The notes: generated by a model not told the origin, from the sequence alone. A stretch of 64,000 nucleotides of DNA from Aquamicrobium aerolatum DSM 21857 (GCF_900113935.1 NZ_FORF01000007.1:117564-181563); one strand, 5' to 3'. Counted from the stretch's first letter, positions 1 to 10,896 are shown. Translations and numbers: made by a program.

Positions 1-352
1 TGCCGAATCCATCGAGGAGATGCAGCACGCCGACAAGATCATCGAACGCATCATTTTCCTTGAAGGTCACCCCAACCTTCAGAAGGTGGGTCCGCTGCGG
101 ATCGGGCAGAATGTCCGTGAAGTTCTGGAAGCAGACCTGGCCGGCGAATATGACGCGCGCGCTTCCTACAAGAAGTCGCGCGAGATCTGCAACGAACTCG
201 GCGATTACGTGACGCAGAAGCTGTTCGAAGAACTGCTCGCAGACGAGGAAGGCCATATCGACTTCCTCGAAACGCAGCTCGACCTGATGAACAAGCTCGG
301 CGAAGAGAAGTACGGCCTGCTCAACGCAACTCCGGCTGACGAAGCAGAGTAA
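1..352 (+). CDS. bfr: Bacterioferritin, 3' part (5' end outside window)
   Basis: This is the C-terminal two thirds of a heme-containing ferritin, which oxidises Fe(II) and stores it as a ferric mineral in a 24-subunit cytoplasmic shell. The reading frame is open from base 2, so the gene starts upstream of the window. Visible is the EEMQHAD motif, which in the family holds the ferroxidase Glu, the heme-ligating Met (Met52 in E. coli numbering) and the ferroxidase His. The later LADEEGH motif supplies the remaining ferroxidase Glu and His. The ATG at base 20 is that internal heme Met codon, not a start. The gene is followed by a strong hairpin shared with the convergent ndvA. A Dps protein is unlikely because of the EEM heme motif and the C-terminal helix. 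Confidence 0.95.
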   Translation, partial: AESIEEMQHADKIIERIIFLEGHPNLQKVGPLRIGQNVREVLEADLAGEYDARASYKKSREICNELGDYVTQKLFEELLADEEGHIDFLETQLDLMNKLGEEKYGLLNATPADEAE

Positions 353-374
353 GACTCACATACTCAAGCAATAA

Positions 375-409
375 AAACGGCCCGTCAGCATTGCGCTGGC
401 GGGCCGTTT
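375..409. terminator. Bidirectional terminator between bfr and ndvA
   Basis: A 10-bp perfect inverted repeat (AAACGGCCCG at 375-384 and CGGGCCGTTT at 400-409) has extra CAGC/GCTG pairing inside the loop. It is flanked by an A-run on the left and a short T-run on the right. It lies between two convergent genes and fits an intrinsic terminator working in both directions. Confidence 0.85.
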
Positions 410-436
410 GCCTTGGGAGGCAATCTATCAGCCGGG

Positions 437-2227
437 TCAGGCGGCTTCTGGCGACAGCTCAGGCGCGTCGACCAGTGGGACAGCCTTGAGGCGATCTTTC
501 TGATCCAGCAGGCCACCGGCGCGCAGCAGCGAGGCAAAGCGGCCCTTGTCGCGCATGGCCAGTTCCTGGAAACCACCCAGCTCCACGATCCGGCCGCGTT
601 CCATGAAGATGACGATGTCAGCATCGGAAACCGTCGACAGGCGGTGGGCGATGACAAAGGTGGTGCGGTTGGCACGCAGTTTGTCGATCGCTTCCTTGAC
701 CCTTAGTTCGGTCTCCACGTCGAGCGCGCTGGTCGCTTCATCCAGCACAAGGATCGGCGCGTCCTTCAGCACTGCGCGGGCAATCGCGATGCGCTGGCGT
801 TCGCCGCCTGAGAGCTGGCCGCCACGCTCGCCGACCACCGTGTCATAGCCGTCGGTCTTGGCGAGGATGAAGTCCTGCGCAGCCGCGGCGGTGGCGGCGG
901 CATGCACTTCGTCATAGTGGGCTTCTTCGCGTCCAAGGCGAATGTTTGCCTCGATGGTACGATTGAGCAGGCCGGCATCCTGAAACACCGTAGCGATTTG
1001 GTCGCGCAGCGACTTGCGTGTGACGGTGCGCGTGTCGATGCCATCGACGCGGATGCTGCCGCATTTGGGATCATAGACCCGCTGCAGGAGGTTGATCAGT
1101 GTCGTCTTGCCAGCGCCGGTCGGGCCGACGATGGCGACGGTCTTGCCTGCGGGGATATGGAAGGAGATGTCTTCGACACCGACGCCTGAATCGGGGAAAT
1201 GGAAGCTGACATTTTCAAACGTGACGTCGCCGCGCAGGCGGCCCACTGGACGTGCGTCCGAAGACTCGGTGCGCTCGGCCACTGCATCTTCAAGCGCATA
1301 GAACGGCTCCAGCTTTGCCCGTGCCTCGAACACCTGGTTGACGAAGCCGGTGATCTGGTCGAGACGACCGATCAGCAGCGTGGCAAAGCCGGTGAAGGCG
1401 ACGATATCGCCAATGCGCAAATGGCCGTTCTGCACTAAGAGCGCGCCGATGATCAGGACAATCATCATCGACAGCGTTGCCGCCAGACGATGCAGCGCGG
1501 TTGCCAGCGCCCACCAGTTCAGAACCGGAAACTGCGCGTCGATCAGGTCGGCGGTATAGCGGCGCAACGCTTCGGTTTCCTGCGCCAGACGTCCGTAGCT
1601 CTGCAGCACCGAGACGTTGCCGATGGAATCGCTGACATGCGAGAACACACGGTGATAATGCTGTTCGACGGCAGCCTGACCTTCCTTGGTCCGGGCCATC
1701 ACCGCGCGGCTGATCGAGAGATAGCAGACGCCAAGGCACAGCAAGACGCCAGCCATGCGCCAGTCCATCGCCAGCGCGGTCGGGATCAGCAGCATCAGCG
1801 CGATCGCGGTCGACAGATGCTGGCGCATGAATTCCAGCCATAGCGAAAACAGCGTTTCAACCGCGCGCAGCAGCGTATGCAGCGACTGCGAGGTGCCATG
1901 GCGATGGTGCCATGACAACGGCATCGTGATGACCTTCTCGAAGGAATCGGACAGCACTTCGGTGCGGCGGCGATGGGCGAGGCGATCTGCCCCGCGCGCC
2001 ACCAGAACCACGGCAACGATATTGAAAATGCCGAGCGCGGCCCACAGCCCGACTTCCCACACCACGTCGCCTTGCGCGGCGATGGCCTGAATGATCCGCC
2101 CGAACAGAACCGGCTCTGCGATCATGGCGACAGCAAGAGCGACATTGGCCGAGCAGAGCAGAATCGTACGGCGTCGTTCGACCGCAAGATACTCCAGAGC
2201 TCTCCAATAGATTTGTAGAAGGGACAC
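437..2227 (-). CDS. ndvA: Cyclic beta-1,2-glucan ABC exporter (permease fused to ATPase)
   Basis: A 596-residue type I ABC exporter half-transporter that moves cyclic beta-1,2-glucan from cytoplasm to periplasm. The N-terminal half holds about six membrane helices. The ATPase half has Walker A GPTGAGKTT near residue 366, the signature LSGGERQRIAIARA near 471 and Walker B ILVLDEATSALD near 490, followed by the switch His in AHRLSTV. Length matches NdvA/ChvA (about 590). Assignment to glucan rests on sequence resemblance to the family and on the NdvB-type synthase gene directly upstream on the same strand. A 188-bp gap separates the two, so ndvA may have its own promoter. In relatives loss of this pair affects osmoadaptation, motility and host invasion. 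Confidence 0.93.
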   Translation of the reverse strand: MSLLQIYWRALEYLAVERRRTILLCSANVALAVAMIAEPVLFGRIIQAIAAQGDVVWEVGLWAALGIFNIVAVVLVARGADRLAHRRRTEVLSDSFEKVITMPLSWHHRHGTSQSLHTLLRAVETLFSLWLEFMRQHLSTAIALMLLIPTALAMDWRMAGVLLCLGVCYLSISRAVMARTKEGQAAVEQHYHRVFSHVSDSIGNVSVLQSYGRLAQETEALRRYTADLIDAQFPVLNWWALATALHRLAATLSMMIVLIIGALLVQNGHLRIGDIVAFTGFATLLIGRLDQITGFVNQVFEARAKLEPFYALEDAVAERTESSDARPVGRLRGDVTFENVSFHFPDSGVGVEDISFHIPAGKTVAIVGPTGAGKTTLINLLQRVYDPKCGSIRVDGIDTRTVTRKSLRDQIATVFQDAGLLNRTIEANIRLGREEAHYDEVHAAATAAAAQDFILAKTDGYDTVVGERGGQLSGGERQRIAIARAVLKDAPILVLDEATSALDVETELRVKEAIDKLRANRTTFVIAHRLSTVSDADIVIFMERGRIVELGGFQELAMRDKGRFASLLRAGGLLDQKDRLKAVPLVDAPELSPEAA

Positions 2228-2415
2228 AGCTTCCTCGCGATTGTGCGGCGCATCAACGGGGCGCGACGCTAAGCTTAGGCATGTCCCTTCACAATGGACA
2301 AATTGTGATTCGGTTGCAGTTCCGTCAACAAGAAGAAAGACACGACGATACGTTTCGTGATCGTGTAACAGGCTGAAATATAACGTAAAATGGCAAGTTT
2401 GTGACGGCGCCCATC
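2228..2415 (-). promoter_or_regulatory. ndvB-ndvA intergenic region, possible ndvA promoter
   Basis: This 188-bp AT-richer stretch separates the ndvB stop from the ndvA start. It contains an inverted repeat, ACACGA (2340-2345) with TCGTGT (2361-2366). No clear T-run terminator follows ndvB. A separate ndvA promoter is likely from the spacing, but I cannot assign -35 and -10 boxes with confidence. Confidence 0.3.
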
Positions 2416-5400
2416 CTAGGGCGTCGTCACAACGACCTCATAAGTGCCGCTATGTTGCAGTGCAACATGATTTTGGGCGGCGCCATCGACCTCAAGCGCT
2501 TGGGTCTGGCCGCGCCGAACCCGGATGTTGTAGTCCGCTTCGCCGATTTTCAGGTGCGCTGCAAAATCGTTCCAGGACGATGGCAGGGCAGGTTTGAACG
2601 TCAGCATGTCGGCTTCGCGGCGCAGTCCGAGAATGTTCTCGACCGCAACACGGTAGAGCCAGCCAGCCGAACCCGTGTACCAGGTCCAGCCGCCGCGCCC
2701 GCCACGCTCGCTTTCGGAATAGACGTCTGCGGCGACCACATATGGCTCGACCCGGTAGCGGTCGGCCGACTCGCGATCGACCGCGTGACTGACGGGATTG
2801 AGCATGGAGAAGAGCTCCCATGCCTCGTCCGCGCGTTTGCTTTCCGCCAGCGCTGCGACGAGCCAGGTGGCGGCGTGGGTGTACTGGCCACCATTTTCGC
2901 GCACGCCGGGCGGGTAGCTCTTGATGTAGCCGGGCTCCTTGGGCGTTTTTTCGAAAGGCGGCGTGAACAGCCGTGCGATCCGCAGATCCTTGTCGACGAG
3001 GGTCTCCATCACCTTGTCGAGCGCCTGTTGCGCGCGCTTCTCATCGCCAGCTCCCGACAGCACGGCCCATGATTGTGCAATGGAATCGATGCGGCACTCC
3101 TCTGATGAGGCGGAACCGAGCGGCGTGCCGTCGTCGAATGTGCCGCGGCGATACCATTCGCCGTCCCAGCCTGCGCTTTCGAGCGCCTTCTTGAGCTGCT
3201 TGGCATGGTTCATCCACGCGAGCGCACGGTCGAAGTCGCTCCTGTCTTTGGCGATGGTGGAGAAATCCCGCAGCGCCTTCAGAAGGAACCAGCCGAGCCA
3301 GACGCTGGTGCCGCGTCCTGCCTCGCCCACGCGGTTCATGCCGTCGTTCCAGTCGCCGCCAAGGATCAGCGGCAGGCCGTTGGCTCCGGTACGTTTGATC
3401 GCCAGATCAAGCGCGCGCGCGCAATGTTCGTAGAGCGATACTTTTTCGGGCAGGATTTCAGGAGTGAAGAAAGCGTCGTGCTCGCCATCCTTCAACTGGG
3501 GCCCCTGAATGAAGGCGATGACCTCGTCGAGAATCGACGTGTCGCCAGTGACCTTGACATAGTGATGTGTGCCATAGGCAAGCCACACCACATCATCGGA
3601 GATGATCGTGCGTACGCCGGCGCCGGTCCCCGGCAGCCACCAATGCTGCACGTCGCCTTCGGGAAACTGGCGCGAGGCGGCGTTGATGATCTGCGCGCGG
3701 GCCAGCGACGGATCGTGCAGCAAGAGCGCCAGCGTGTCCTGCAATTGATCGCGGAAGCCGTAGGCGCCACTGGCCTGATAGAAGGCGGAGCGAGCGCGGA
3801 TGCGGCAGGCATAGGCCTGATAGGGCAGCCAGACATTGACCATCGCGTTGAATGCCGGGTCGGGGGTCTGAACCTGCAACGCGCTGGCGAAACGGTCCCA
3901 TCGTTCCTTGTTGGCACGCAGGCGGGTGTTGAAGTCCCGTGCGAAGTGCTCGCCGACAAGCTTTCCGATGTCCTCCTGCGCGCCGGCATCGCCAAGCAGC
4001 AGATGCAGCTCGGACCTGGCTCCAGGTTCCAGTGTCACGTCGACGGCGATGGCGGCGCATGGATCGCGTCCGGCATCCACCGTGTTGGACAAAGGCAGCC
4101 CTCGGCTGACGATGCGCGGGGCAACGCTTGCGCCGCCGGCCCCGAGAAATTCGGCCCGGTCACAGGTGTAGCTCTGCTCGCCGGCATCGCAGGCAAGGAA
4201 TGCGACCCGGTCGCCAAATTCGAGATGGTAGGGATTGCGCGCGGTCAACGCTCCGGTCGCCGGTTCGCGGCCCGGCACGATATAGGGCGCGGATTTGGCG
4301 CGATTGTTGCCCAGCACCCATTCCGCATAGGCGTAGATGCGCAACCTGACCGTGCGGCCGGTGTCATTGGTCAGGCGTAGTCGCTGGACCTTGATCGCTA
4401 CATCGGGATCCACCAGCTGGATCAGTTCCGTTGTCAGCCCGCCGCTTTGCGCAGTGAAGGTCGATGCGCCGCGCTCATGGCGGGCTTCATAGACGATGCC
4501 GGACGAGCGGAACACACAGGCGAGCGGCGAGAATGTCTCTCCGGATTCCAGATCGTGAATGTAGATTGCCTCGCCGGGCCGGTTGGTCACCGGATCGTTC
4601 GACCATGGCGTCAGCTGATAGTCGCGGCTGTTTCGGCTCCACGTCCATGATGCGCCCTCCGAAGAGGTATGGAACCCGAATGTTTCGTTGGCGATGACAT
4701 TGACCCATGGATGCGGTGTCACGGTATCGCCGGACAGGCGCACGACATATTTGCGTCCTTCGTCGGAAAAGCCGCCATAGCCATTCCAGAACGACAAATC
4801 ATCGCCGTGCGCGTTGACCGCGGGGGCGGACCAGGACGACTGCGGCTGCGCGCTGAGGCGTGCCGGCAACGGTTCGGCCAGGAAGGTGGCGTTTTCGGCG
4901 CGTTCGATCTGCGCCAGGATGGGGCCGTTGCGGGTGTGCATCACGACATGGGCGGCACCGATCAGCGTCTGGTAGGACGCATCGTCCATCAGGTCGCGGC
5001 GTACCGCGAAGATGTGCTGACGCGGCCCCAGTTCGCTGCCGCGCAGGCGGGCATTGTCACAGAGCAGTTCGATCGACTGCTGCAAGTCCTGCACATAGGA
5101 CGCGGCCTGCTCGTTGACGATCACCAGATCTGCCATCAGGCCGTGGGCGCGCAGATATTCCTGCATTCGCAATGCCGACGCAACGATTGGAAGATCGGCG
5201 ACGTCGCTGATGCGCAAGGCGAAGATCGGGAAGTCGCCGGAGATCGCCATCGGCCACAAGGCGGATTGGCGTCCCAGACCGGACGCGATGGTCTCGGCGG
5301 GCGCGCGCAGTGCCGGATCGGAAAACAGCAGATAGCGGGCCAGCTTCTGAACCACGGCCGCTTCCCACAGGGTGATGCCGACATGGCGGGTCTGAACCTG

Positions 5401-8400
5401 CGAGCGGGTCCAGGCCAGTGTTTCCTGCCGCTCATAGCTTTCGCTGTGAACGAAGCGGCGGGTGGCCTCCTCGACATCGGCCCGGTTGGCGGCGACCAGT
5501 GTCCAGAAGGTAAGCGTTACCTTCTTTCTTGCCGGAACCCGCACCTTGGCGCGCAACGCCATGATCGGGTCGAGGGTGAAGCCGCGCGAGCCGGTGAGTT
5601 GCGCGCCGGGCTCGAAGGCGGCGGCATTGGCGATGGAGCGTCCGCGCCCGATGAATGCGCGCCGGTCCGTCTCGGCCTGAACGTCGCGCGTGACCCCGGC
5701 TGTCGACGTCACGAAATGCGCCAGCGCGATGGTCGGATCGCCACTGCTGCGCTGGCGGCGTTCCGCAAAAATGGTTGCGCCGTCGTCGCCGCTGATGTCG
5801 GTTTCGACGAACATCTTCGAGAAAGCCGGATGGGCGTTGTCGGCGGCCTCGTAGTTCAGCGCCAGTTCGGCAAAAGACGTCACCTCGATCTGGCGGTCCT
5901 TGTCGCCATCGTTCCAGATGGTGATGTGGCGCGCCTCGCCATTCGCCTCGGAGACGACGATGCATTCGACCTGTGAGCGCAAGGTGCCGACCGTCTTTGA
6001 GAAGGTCGCCTTGTCGTCGCAGAAGAAGGCGCGGCTGGTCTCGCCCGGTGCTCGTTTTGGCTCGGCTGTCGCCGACCACCAGTCGCCTGTGTCGGGCTCG
6101 GAGATGAACAGGAAGGTGCCGCTGCGGTTTTCGGTGGCGTCGGCATTCCAGCGCGTCACAGCAGTCTGGTCAGCGCGGCTGTATCCGGTGCCGGTGGCCG
6201 TGACCATGACGTTGTAGTGGCCGTTCGACATGATGTTGGTGGCGATCGGGCTTTCGAGCGGGTCGAGGATCAGGCGCGAGTCGGGCCGGTCCTCCACGTC
6301 CTTTGGCTGCAGCCGGTCGCCGGTTTCGGCGCGCAGCGGCATCGCCGGCACTTCACGCGGCGCTTTCTCCTGCAGCAGCAATTCTGCCGCTTCGATCACC
6401 GGATCGGAGTGAAAGCGGTCGCGCATGCGACCTTCGAAGATCGCGTTGGCGACAGCGACAATCGACATGCCATGGTGGTGCGCCATGTAGTTGTAGACGA
6501 CCGCACCTTTTTTCCCGTCCGGCACGCGGGCAGGGGTGTAATCGACAGCATCGTGGAAGCCATAGCGTCCGAGCGCGCCCTCGCGCTGGAGGCGCCGCAG
6601 ATTTGCCACCGCTTCCGCGGGACGGAACTGCGCCGCCAGCAGGCTGGCATAGGGCGCAATCACCGTGTTCTGCGCCAGCCCGCGCTTGAGCCCGAGCCCA
6701 GGTACGCCGAAATTCGTGTACTGGTAGGTCATGTCGCGGTCGCGGGCATGGTAAGCCGCTTCGGAAATGCCCCACGGCACATTTTTCTCGCGGCCATAGG
6801 CGATCTGGCGCTGGATGATCAGATTGCTGGTCTGGTTGAGGATGCCTCCCAGCGGCTCCTTCATCACCAGTGGTGGCATCAGATATTCGAACATCGAGCC
6901 GGACCACGAGACCAGCGCGCCGCCGAAGCCGATCAGTGTCACCGGACGGCCAAGGCGGAACCAGTGCTCGGTTGGCAAGTCGCCCTTGGCGATGCCGAAC
7001 AGACTTGTCAGGCGGGCTTCCGAAGCCAGCAGATCGTAACAGCTTTCATCGAGCTGGTTTTCCGACACGCGATAGCCGATCGACAAAAGCTTGCGCTCCT
7101 CACGCAAGAGGAACGAGAAATCCATCTCGAACGCGAATTTGCGTGCCCGCTGGCTGAGCGTGGTCATGCGTTCGCGCAGGTTTGCACCGCTTTCAACATG
7201 CGAATCCGCCAGATGCGCTTCGCAGACCGCTTCGATCTTGCGCGCCCACAAGGCAAGCTGATCGCTGATTGGCGAGCGAATTTCCTCATGCAGCGCGGTG
7301 GCGAGCTTGGTGATGTCACGCGCCGCGACGGTGAGGTTTATCGTGCGGATCGCGGCCGTTTCCGGCTCGCTCATGATCGTGTTGACGGTGCGGTGCATCC
7401 CTTCGATCCGTTCGACCAGACGGCTGCGCAGCGGGCGCAGTGAACGGCGGTCGTCGGGAAGGGCTGCCAGCGTTTCCTGCACGATGGTCGTGGCGTCGAG
7501 AATGCCGTTATAGTCGCCCTGAAGATAAGCGGCGGGGGCTTCGGCCCATTTGCCACAGGCAGCGGCAACCGCGATCAGATGGCCCGCAAGGTTGCCACTG
7601 TCGACCGCTGAGACGTAGAGCGGATGGAGCGGACGAAGTGTCCGCGTTTCGTACCAATTGTACAGATGGCCGCGATAGCGCTCCATCTTCTCGAGCGTGC
7701 CCAGCGTCTGTTCAAGTCGCTGAAGCGTTTCCGACAAGGACAGCCAGCCGAAGTCGCGTGCGCTGATCACCGACAGCATGTAGACGCCGACATTTGTGGG
7801 CGAGGTGCGGGCGGCGATCACCGGAACCGGCACTTCCTGAAAATTGTCCGGCGGGAGCATGTTGTGCTCCTCGGTCACGAATGTCTCGAAATAGAGCCAG
7901 GCGCGCCGCGCGATGGTGCGCAGCGCGACCGCGTCTTCGGCGCGCATCTCCAGCCGGTCTTCCGTTTCGGCGGAGCGGCTGATGAGCCATGCAAAGGCTG
8001 GCGATCCTGCCCAGAACAGAGCGAAACAGACCGCAACGAAGGTGCCGGTGGTATCGGTCATCAGCGGTATGAGCAGACCGGCAGCGGCGACCGGCAGAAC
8101 GCCCCACATGGTGCGGTAGTGTACGCCAAGACCGTCACCACCACGCGCTGCCTGCGAAGCGGTGCGCCATTCCAGGAGGTTCTGGCGGCTGACGAAGAGC
8201 CGGTAAAGCGTACGCACGATGGCATCGCCCGTAGACCATGCCTGATGCGCAATCAGCACCATCTTGGTCGCTACCTGGGCGCTGGCGAAGGCGAAGTCGC
8301 GTGCAAACGCTGCCATGTGGTTCTTCAGCGTCGCTTCCGGATCACCCGGAAGGATCGAGTTGACGATGCCGAAGGTAAGGGACAGGAAAAGGCTCAGCAC

Positions 8401-10896
8401 CAGCAGCGCCTGCCATTGCGCGGCCTGGGTAAAGGGTAGAACCGTCCAGCCGCAGATCGACGCTGCGATCCACAGGATCGGCAACAGTTCGCGCCGCAGA
8501 TTGTCGACCATCTTCCATCGCGAGAGGGCCGGGACGCCGTAGGACAGCCGGAAGATCCATGGCAGGAGCTGCCAGTCGCCGCGTGTCCAGCGGTGGTGGC
8601 GGGACGCATCGACGAGATAGCGGGTCGGGTAGTCTTCGATCAGCTCGACATCGGTGACGAGCGCTGCCTTGGCAAAGGCGCCTTCGATCAGATCGTGGCT
8701 GAGGATGGCGTTTTCGGGGAAGCGGTCCTTGAGCGCCGCTTCCATCGCATCGATGTGATAAAGACCTTTCCCGGTAAAGGTGCCCTCGCCGTAAAGGTCC
8801 TGATAGGTGTCGGAAACGGCGAAGACATAGGGGTCGATGCCGCGATTGGCAGAGTAAACGCGCTGGAAGAACGAGGCTTCGTCGCCCGTTGTCAGCGATG
8901 GCGTCACGCGCGGTTGCAGGATGCTGTAGCCTGAGGTGATGCGCCGGTTCTGCGCGTCGATGACCGGATGATTGAGCGGGTGATGCAGTTTGCCGACCAG
9001 CTTGGCGACCGCGCCGCGTGTCATCCGCGTGTCGGAATCGACGGTCATCACATAGACGATATCGCCGGGCAGCGGATCGGCTGATGGCAGGAAGGTGGTG
9101 TCGGCATCGACACGCAGCAGCGTGTTCAGCTCATGCAGCTTGCCACGCTTGCGCTCCCAGCCCATCCAGCAGCCTTCCGCCGAATTGTAGAGCCTGCGGC
9201 GATGCAGCAGAAAGAAACGCACATGTCCGCCATCGCCCGGATGGCGCGCGTTGAGCCTGGCGATCTGGTTTCTGGCATGGTCGAGCAGGTCTTCGTCGCC
9301 ATCCTTTTGCTCCGCGTTGTGGTCGACCCAGTCGGATAGCACGGCAAAATGGACTGCGCCGCTGCGGTTGGAGAGGTAATGCACCTCGATATTGTCGATG
9401 GCTTCATCGACATCGTCGCGGCTTCCCAGGAGGACAGGTACGACGACGAGCGTGCGCGCATCGTCAGGAATCGCGTCCTTGTAGTCGTAGCCGATCAGCC
9501 GCGTCGGTTTGATGAACAGCGTGACCAGCGAGTTGAACATGCCTGTGGCCGCTTCGCTGGCTGGCAGGGCGAACAGCAGCACCAGCATCCAGAGCGCGCC
9601 GGGTGTCAGGCCATACTCCGCAAGCGCGACTGTCGTTGCCCACATGAGTAGCAATGTGAGCGCAAGGATCGAAAGGGCCATGCCCGGCCAGCCGAGCCGG
9701 CGCATAAAGCGCACGGCGCGCGTGCGCAGAGGCTGGGTGCACCCCAGATCCTGTTCCAGCCGCACCCTGCCGGGGCCGACCAGCAGGTCTCCAATGTCGA
9801 GCGCGGGGACCGCGCCGTCCGCCGCCGACATCTCGCACGCCATGTCGATGGCGCGCTGGGCAACGTCATATTCTTCGCGCCCGGATCGCTTCGCCAGCTT
9901 TTCGATCGCGCCGCGATAGGCATCTCGTGAGGGAAAGTCGAGCGATGCGAAATCAGTGCGTTCGCGCAGCAGTGCGTCGATCCGGCTCACTTCCTCGAAC
10001 CAGGCAGTCCAGTCGATGTCGTCGACCTTGCGCAGACCCTTGATGATGTTGCCGGTGGTCACGTTTCCGGCTGACAGATTGGCATGTTCGGCGAGCGTAA
10101 TCTCTTCCGCGTCCGTCCCGACCGCCTCCAGCTCGCTTTCGAGCCATGTCAGCCCGCGCCTTGAAATATGCGAGCCGTCACGCAGGCGGTGCAGCAGCTG
10201 GGTTGCAAAAGTGTGGTCGCCCGCCTTGTCAGCATTCTGCTTCAGGAAGGCCGCCTGTTCATCTTCCGGCGCGATGGCCAGCAGGTCGGCGACGGCGTTG
10301 GCAGCCAGTCGCATTTCGCGTGCTCTGGCGACGCGGGTGGCGAGGCGGCCCAGATTCTCGACCAGCACGAAACGCAGGATCGATGGCAGCGCCCACAATT
10401 CGCCGATGCGCAGCGGCTGTTCCTGCTGAAATCCGTCGACGATCGCCTTGAACGTTTCCGGCGACACCGAACTATCGGTATGCGCGACATAGGCCCAGGC
10501 AATGGCGAGCACCCTGGGAACACCCCTGCCTTCCAGCAGTGGCAACTGGTGGTAGAACCGGGGTGGCAGGTCACGGCGGATTCCGCTGATGGCCTCTTCG
10601 ACGACATAGGCGTTGTCGAGCAGCCATTCTGCCGCTGGCGTGACGCTCTCCCCGCTCTGCTGTGCAAGGTTCAGGACATGCACGACCTCGCGGATACGCT
10701 CGGCGTTTTCCTTCGTCCGTGTCCTTGGCTCATAGTTCACGAGATCATGGATATGTTCGCATGTGCCATGGGCAACAGCAGCACCAAGAAGGCGCAAATC
10801 GCCATAATGTGTGACGGCGGCTCGGATCGGGACGGTGGCATCTGGTGCCGAATTTGCTGGTGGGGTCCGAAAAACAGGGCCGGCCTGAATATTCAT
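2416..10896 (-). CDS. ndvB: Cyclic beta-1,2-glucan synthase
   Basis: A giant inner-membrane enzyme (2,826 residues from the chosen start; NdvB, ChvB and Brucella Cgs are about 2,830-2,870) that primes, elongates, cyclises and sizes osmoregulated periplasmic beta-1,2-glucans from UDP-glucose. The N-terminal third holds membrane helices and a GT84 glycosyltransferase with TVDSDTRM near residue 618 and a later RHHRWTRGDW motif. The C-terminal part carries beta-sandwich segments and a GH94 phosphorylase-like domain with GGDWNDGMNRVG near residue 2513, which sets chain length in relatives. The frame stays open for 60 more codons upstream (to 11076), but that extension runs into the maeB terminator. 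I therefore chose the ATG at 10896, although its ribosome site is weak. Confidence 0.93.
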   Translation of the reverse strand: MNIQAGPVFRTPPANSAPDATVPIRAAVTHYGDLRLLGAAVAHGTCEHIHDLVNYEPRTRTKENAERIREVVHVLNLAQQSGESVTPAAEWLLDNAYVVEEAISGIRRDLPPRFYHQLPLLEGRGVPRVLAIAWAYVAHTDSSVSPETFKAIVDGFQQEQPLRIGELWALPSILRFVLVENLGRLATRVARAREMRLAANAVADLLAIAPEDEQAAFLKQNADKAGDHTFATQLLHRLRDGSHISRRGLTWLESELEAVGTDAEEITLAEHANLSAGNVTTGNIIKGLRKVDDIDWTAWFEEVSRIDALLRERTDFASLDFPSRDAYRGAIEKLAKRSGREEYDVAQRAIDMACEMSAADGAVPALDIGDLLVGPGRVRLEQDLGCTQPLRTRAVRFMRRLGWPGMALSILALTLLLMWATTVALAEYGLTPGALWMLVLLFALPASEAATGMFNSLVTLFIKPTRLIGYDYKDAIPDDARTLVVVPVLLGSRDDVDEAIDNIEVHYLSNRSGAVHFAVLSDWVDHNAEQKDGDEDLLDHARNQIARLNARHPGDGGHVRFFLLHRRRLYNSAEGCWMGWERKRGKLHELNTLLRVDADTTFLPSADPLPGDIVYVMTVDSDTRMTRGAVAKLVGKLHHPLNHPVIDAQNRRITSGYSILQPRVTPSLTTGDEASFFQRVYSANRGIDPYVFAVSDTYQDLYGEGTFTGKGLYHIDAMEAALKDRFPENAILSHDLIEGAFAKAALVTDVELIEDYPTRYLVDASRHHRWTRGDWQLLPWIFRLSYGVPALSRWKMVDNLRRELLPILWIAASICGWTVLPFTQAAQWQALLVLSLFLSLTFGIVNSILPGDPEATLKNHMAAFARDFAFASAQVATKMVLIAHQAWSTGDAIVRTLYRLFVSRQNLLEWRTASQAARGGDGLGVHYRTMWGVLPVAAAGLLIPLMTDTTGTFVAVCFALFWAGSPAFAWLISRSAETEDRLEMRAEDAVALRTIARRAWLYFETFVTEEHNMLPPDNFQEVPVPVIAARTSPTNVGVYMLSVISARDFGWLSLSETLQRLEQTLGTLEKMERYRGHLYNWYETRTLRPLHPLYVSAVDSGNLAGHLIAVAAACGKWAEAPAAYLQGDYNGILDATTIVQETLAALPDDRRSLRPLRSRLVERIEGMHRTVNTIMSEPETAAIRTINLTVAARDITKLATALHEEIRSPISDQLALWARKIEAVCEAHLADSHVESGANLRERMTTLSQRARKFAFEMDFSFLLREERKLLSIGYRVSENQLDESCYDLLASEARLTSLFGIAKGDLPTEHWFRLGRPVTLIGFGGALVSWSGSMFEYLMPPLVMKEPLGGILNQTSNLIIQRQIAYGREKNVPWGISEAAYHARDRDMTYQYTNFGVPGLGLKRGLAQNTVIAPYASLLAAQFRPAEAVANLRRLQREGALGRYGFHDAVDYTPARVPDGKKGAVVYNYMAHHHGMSIVAVANAIFEGRMRDRFHSDPVIEAAELLLQEKAPREVPAMPLRAETGDRLQPKDVEDRPDSRLILDPLESPIATNIMSNGHYNVMVTATGTGYSRADQTAVTRWNADATENRSGTFLFISEPDTGDWWSATAEPKRAPGETSRAFFCDDKATFSKTVGTLRSQVECIVVSEANGEARHITIWNDGDKDRQIEVTSFAELALNYEAADNAHPAFSKMFVETDISGDDGATIFAERRQRSSGDPTIALAHFVTSTAGVTRDVQAETDRRAFIGRGRSIANAAAFEPGAQLTGSRGFTLDPIMALRAKVRVPARKKVTLTFWTLVAANRADVEEATRRFVHSESYERQETLAWTRSQVQTRHVGITLWEAAVVQKLARYLLFSDPALRAPAETIASGLGRQSALWPMAISGDFPIFALRISDVADLPIVASALRMQEYLRAHGLMADLVIVNEQAASYVQDLQQSIELLCDNARLRGSELGPRQHIFAVRRDLMDDASYQTLIGAAHVVMHTRNGPILAQIERAENATFLAEPLPARLSAQPQSSWSAPAVNAHGDDLSFWNGYGGFSDEGRKYVVRLSGDTVTPHPWVNVIANETFGFHTSSEGASWTWSRNSRDYQLTPWSNDPVTNRPGEAIYIHDLESGETFSPLACVFRSSGIVYEARHERGASTFTAQSGGLTTELIQLVDPDVAIKVQRLRLTNDTGRTVRLRIYAYAEWVLGNNRAKSAPYIVPGREPATGALTARNPYHLEFGDRVAFLACDAGEQSYTCDRAEFLGAGGASVAPRIVSRGLPLSNTVDAGRDPCAAIAVDVTLEPGARSELHLLLGDAGAQEDIGKLVGEHFARDFNTRLRANKERWDRFASALQVQTPDPAFNAMVNVWLPYQAYACRIRARSAFYQASGAYGFRDQLQDTLALLLHDPSLARAQIINAASRQFPEGDVQHWWLPGTGAGVRTIISDDVVWLAYGTHHYVKVTGDTSILDEVIAFIQGPQLKDGEHDAFFTPEILPEKVSLYEHCARALDLAIKRTGANGLPLILGGDWNDGMNRVGEAGRGTSVWLGWFLLKALRDFSTIAKDRSDFDRALAWMNHAKQLKKALESAGWDGEWYRRGTFDDGTPLGSASSEECRIDSIAQSWAVLSGAGDEKRAQQALDKVMETLVDKDLRIARLFTPPFEKTPKEPGYIKSYPPGVRENGGQYTHAATWLVAALAESKRADEAWELFSMLNPVSHAVDRESADRYRVEPYVVAADVYSESERGGRGGWTWYTGSAGWLYRVAVENILGLRREADMLTFKPALPSSWNDFAAHLKIGEADYNIRVRRGQTQALEVDGAAQNHVALQHSGTYEVVVTTP

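Noticed and set aside
3205..7443. Several 390-435-codon plus-strand frames opposite ndvB
   Set aside because: They lie wholly antisense to the glucan synthase, overlap each other in pattern and have no recognisable domains or ribosome sites.
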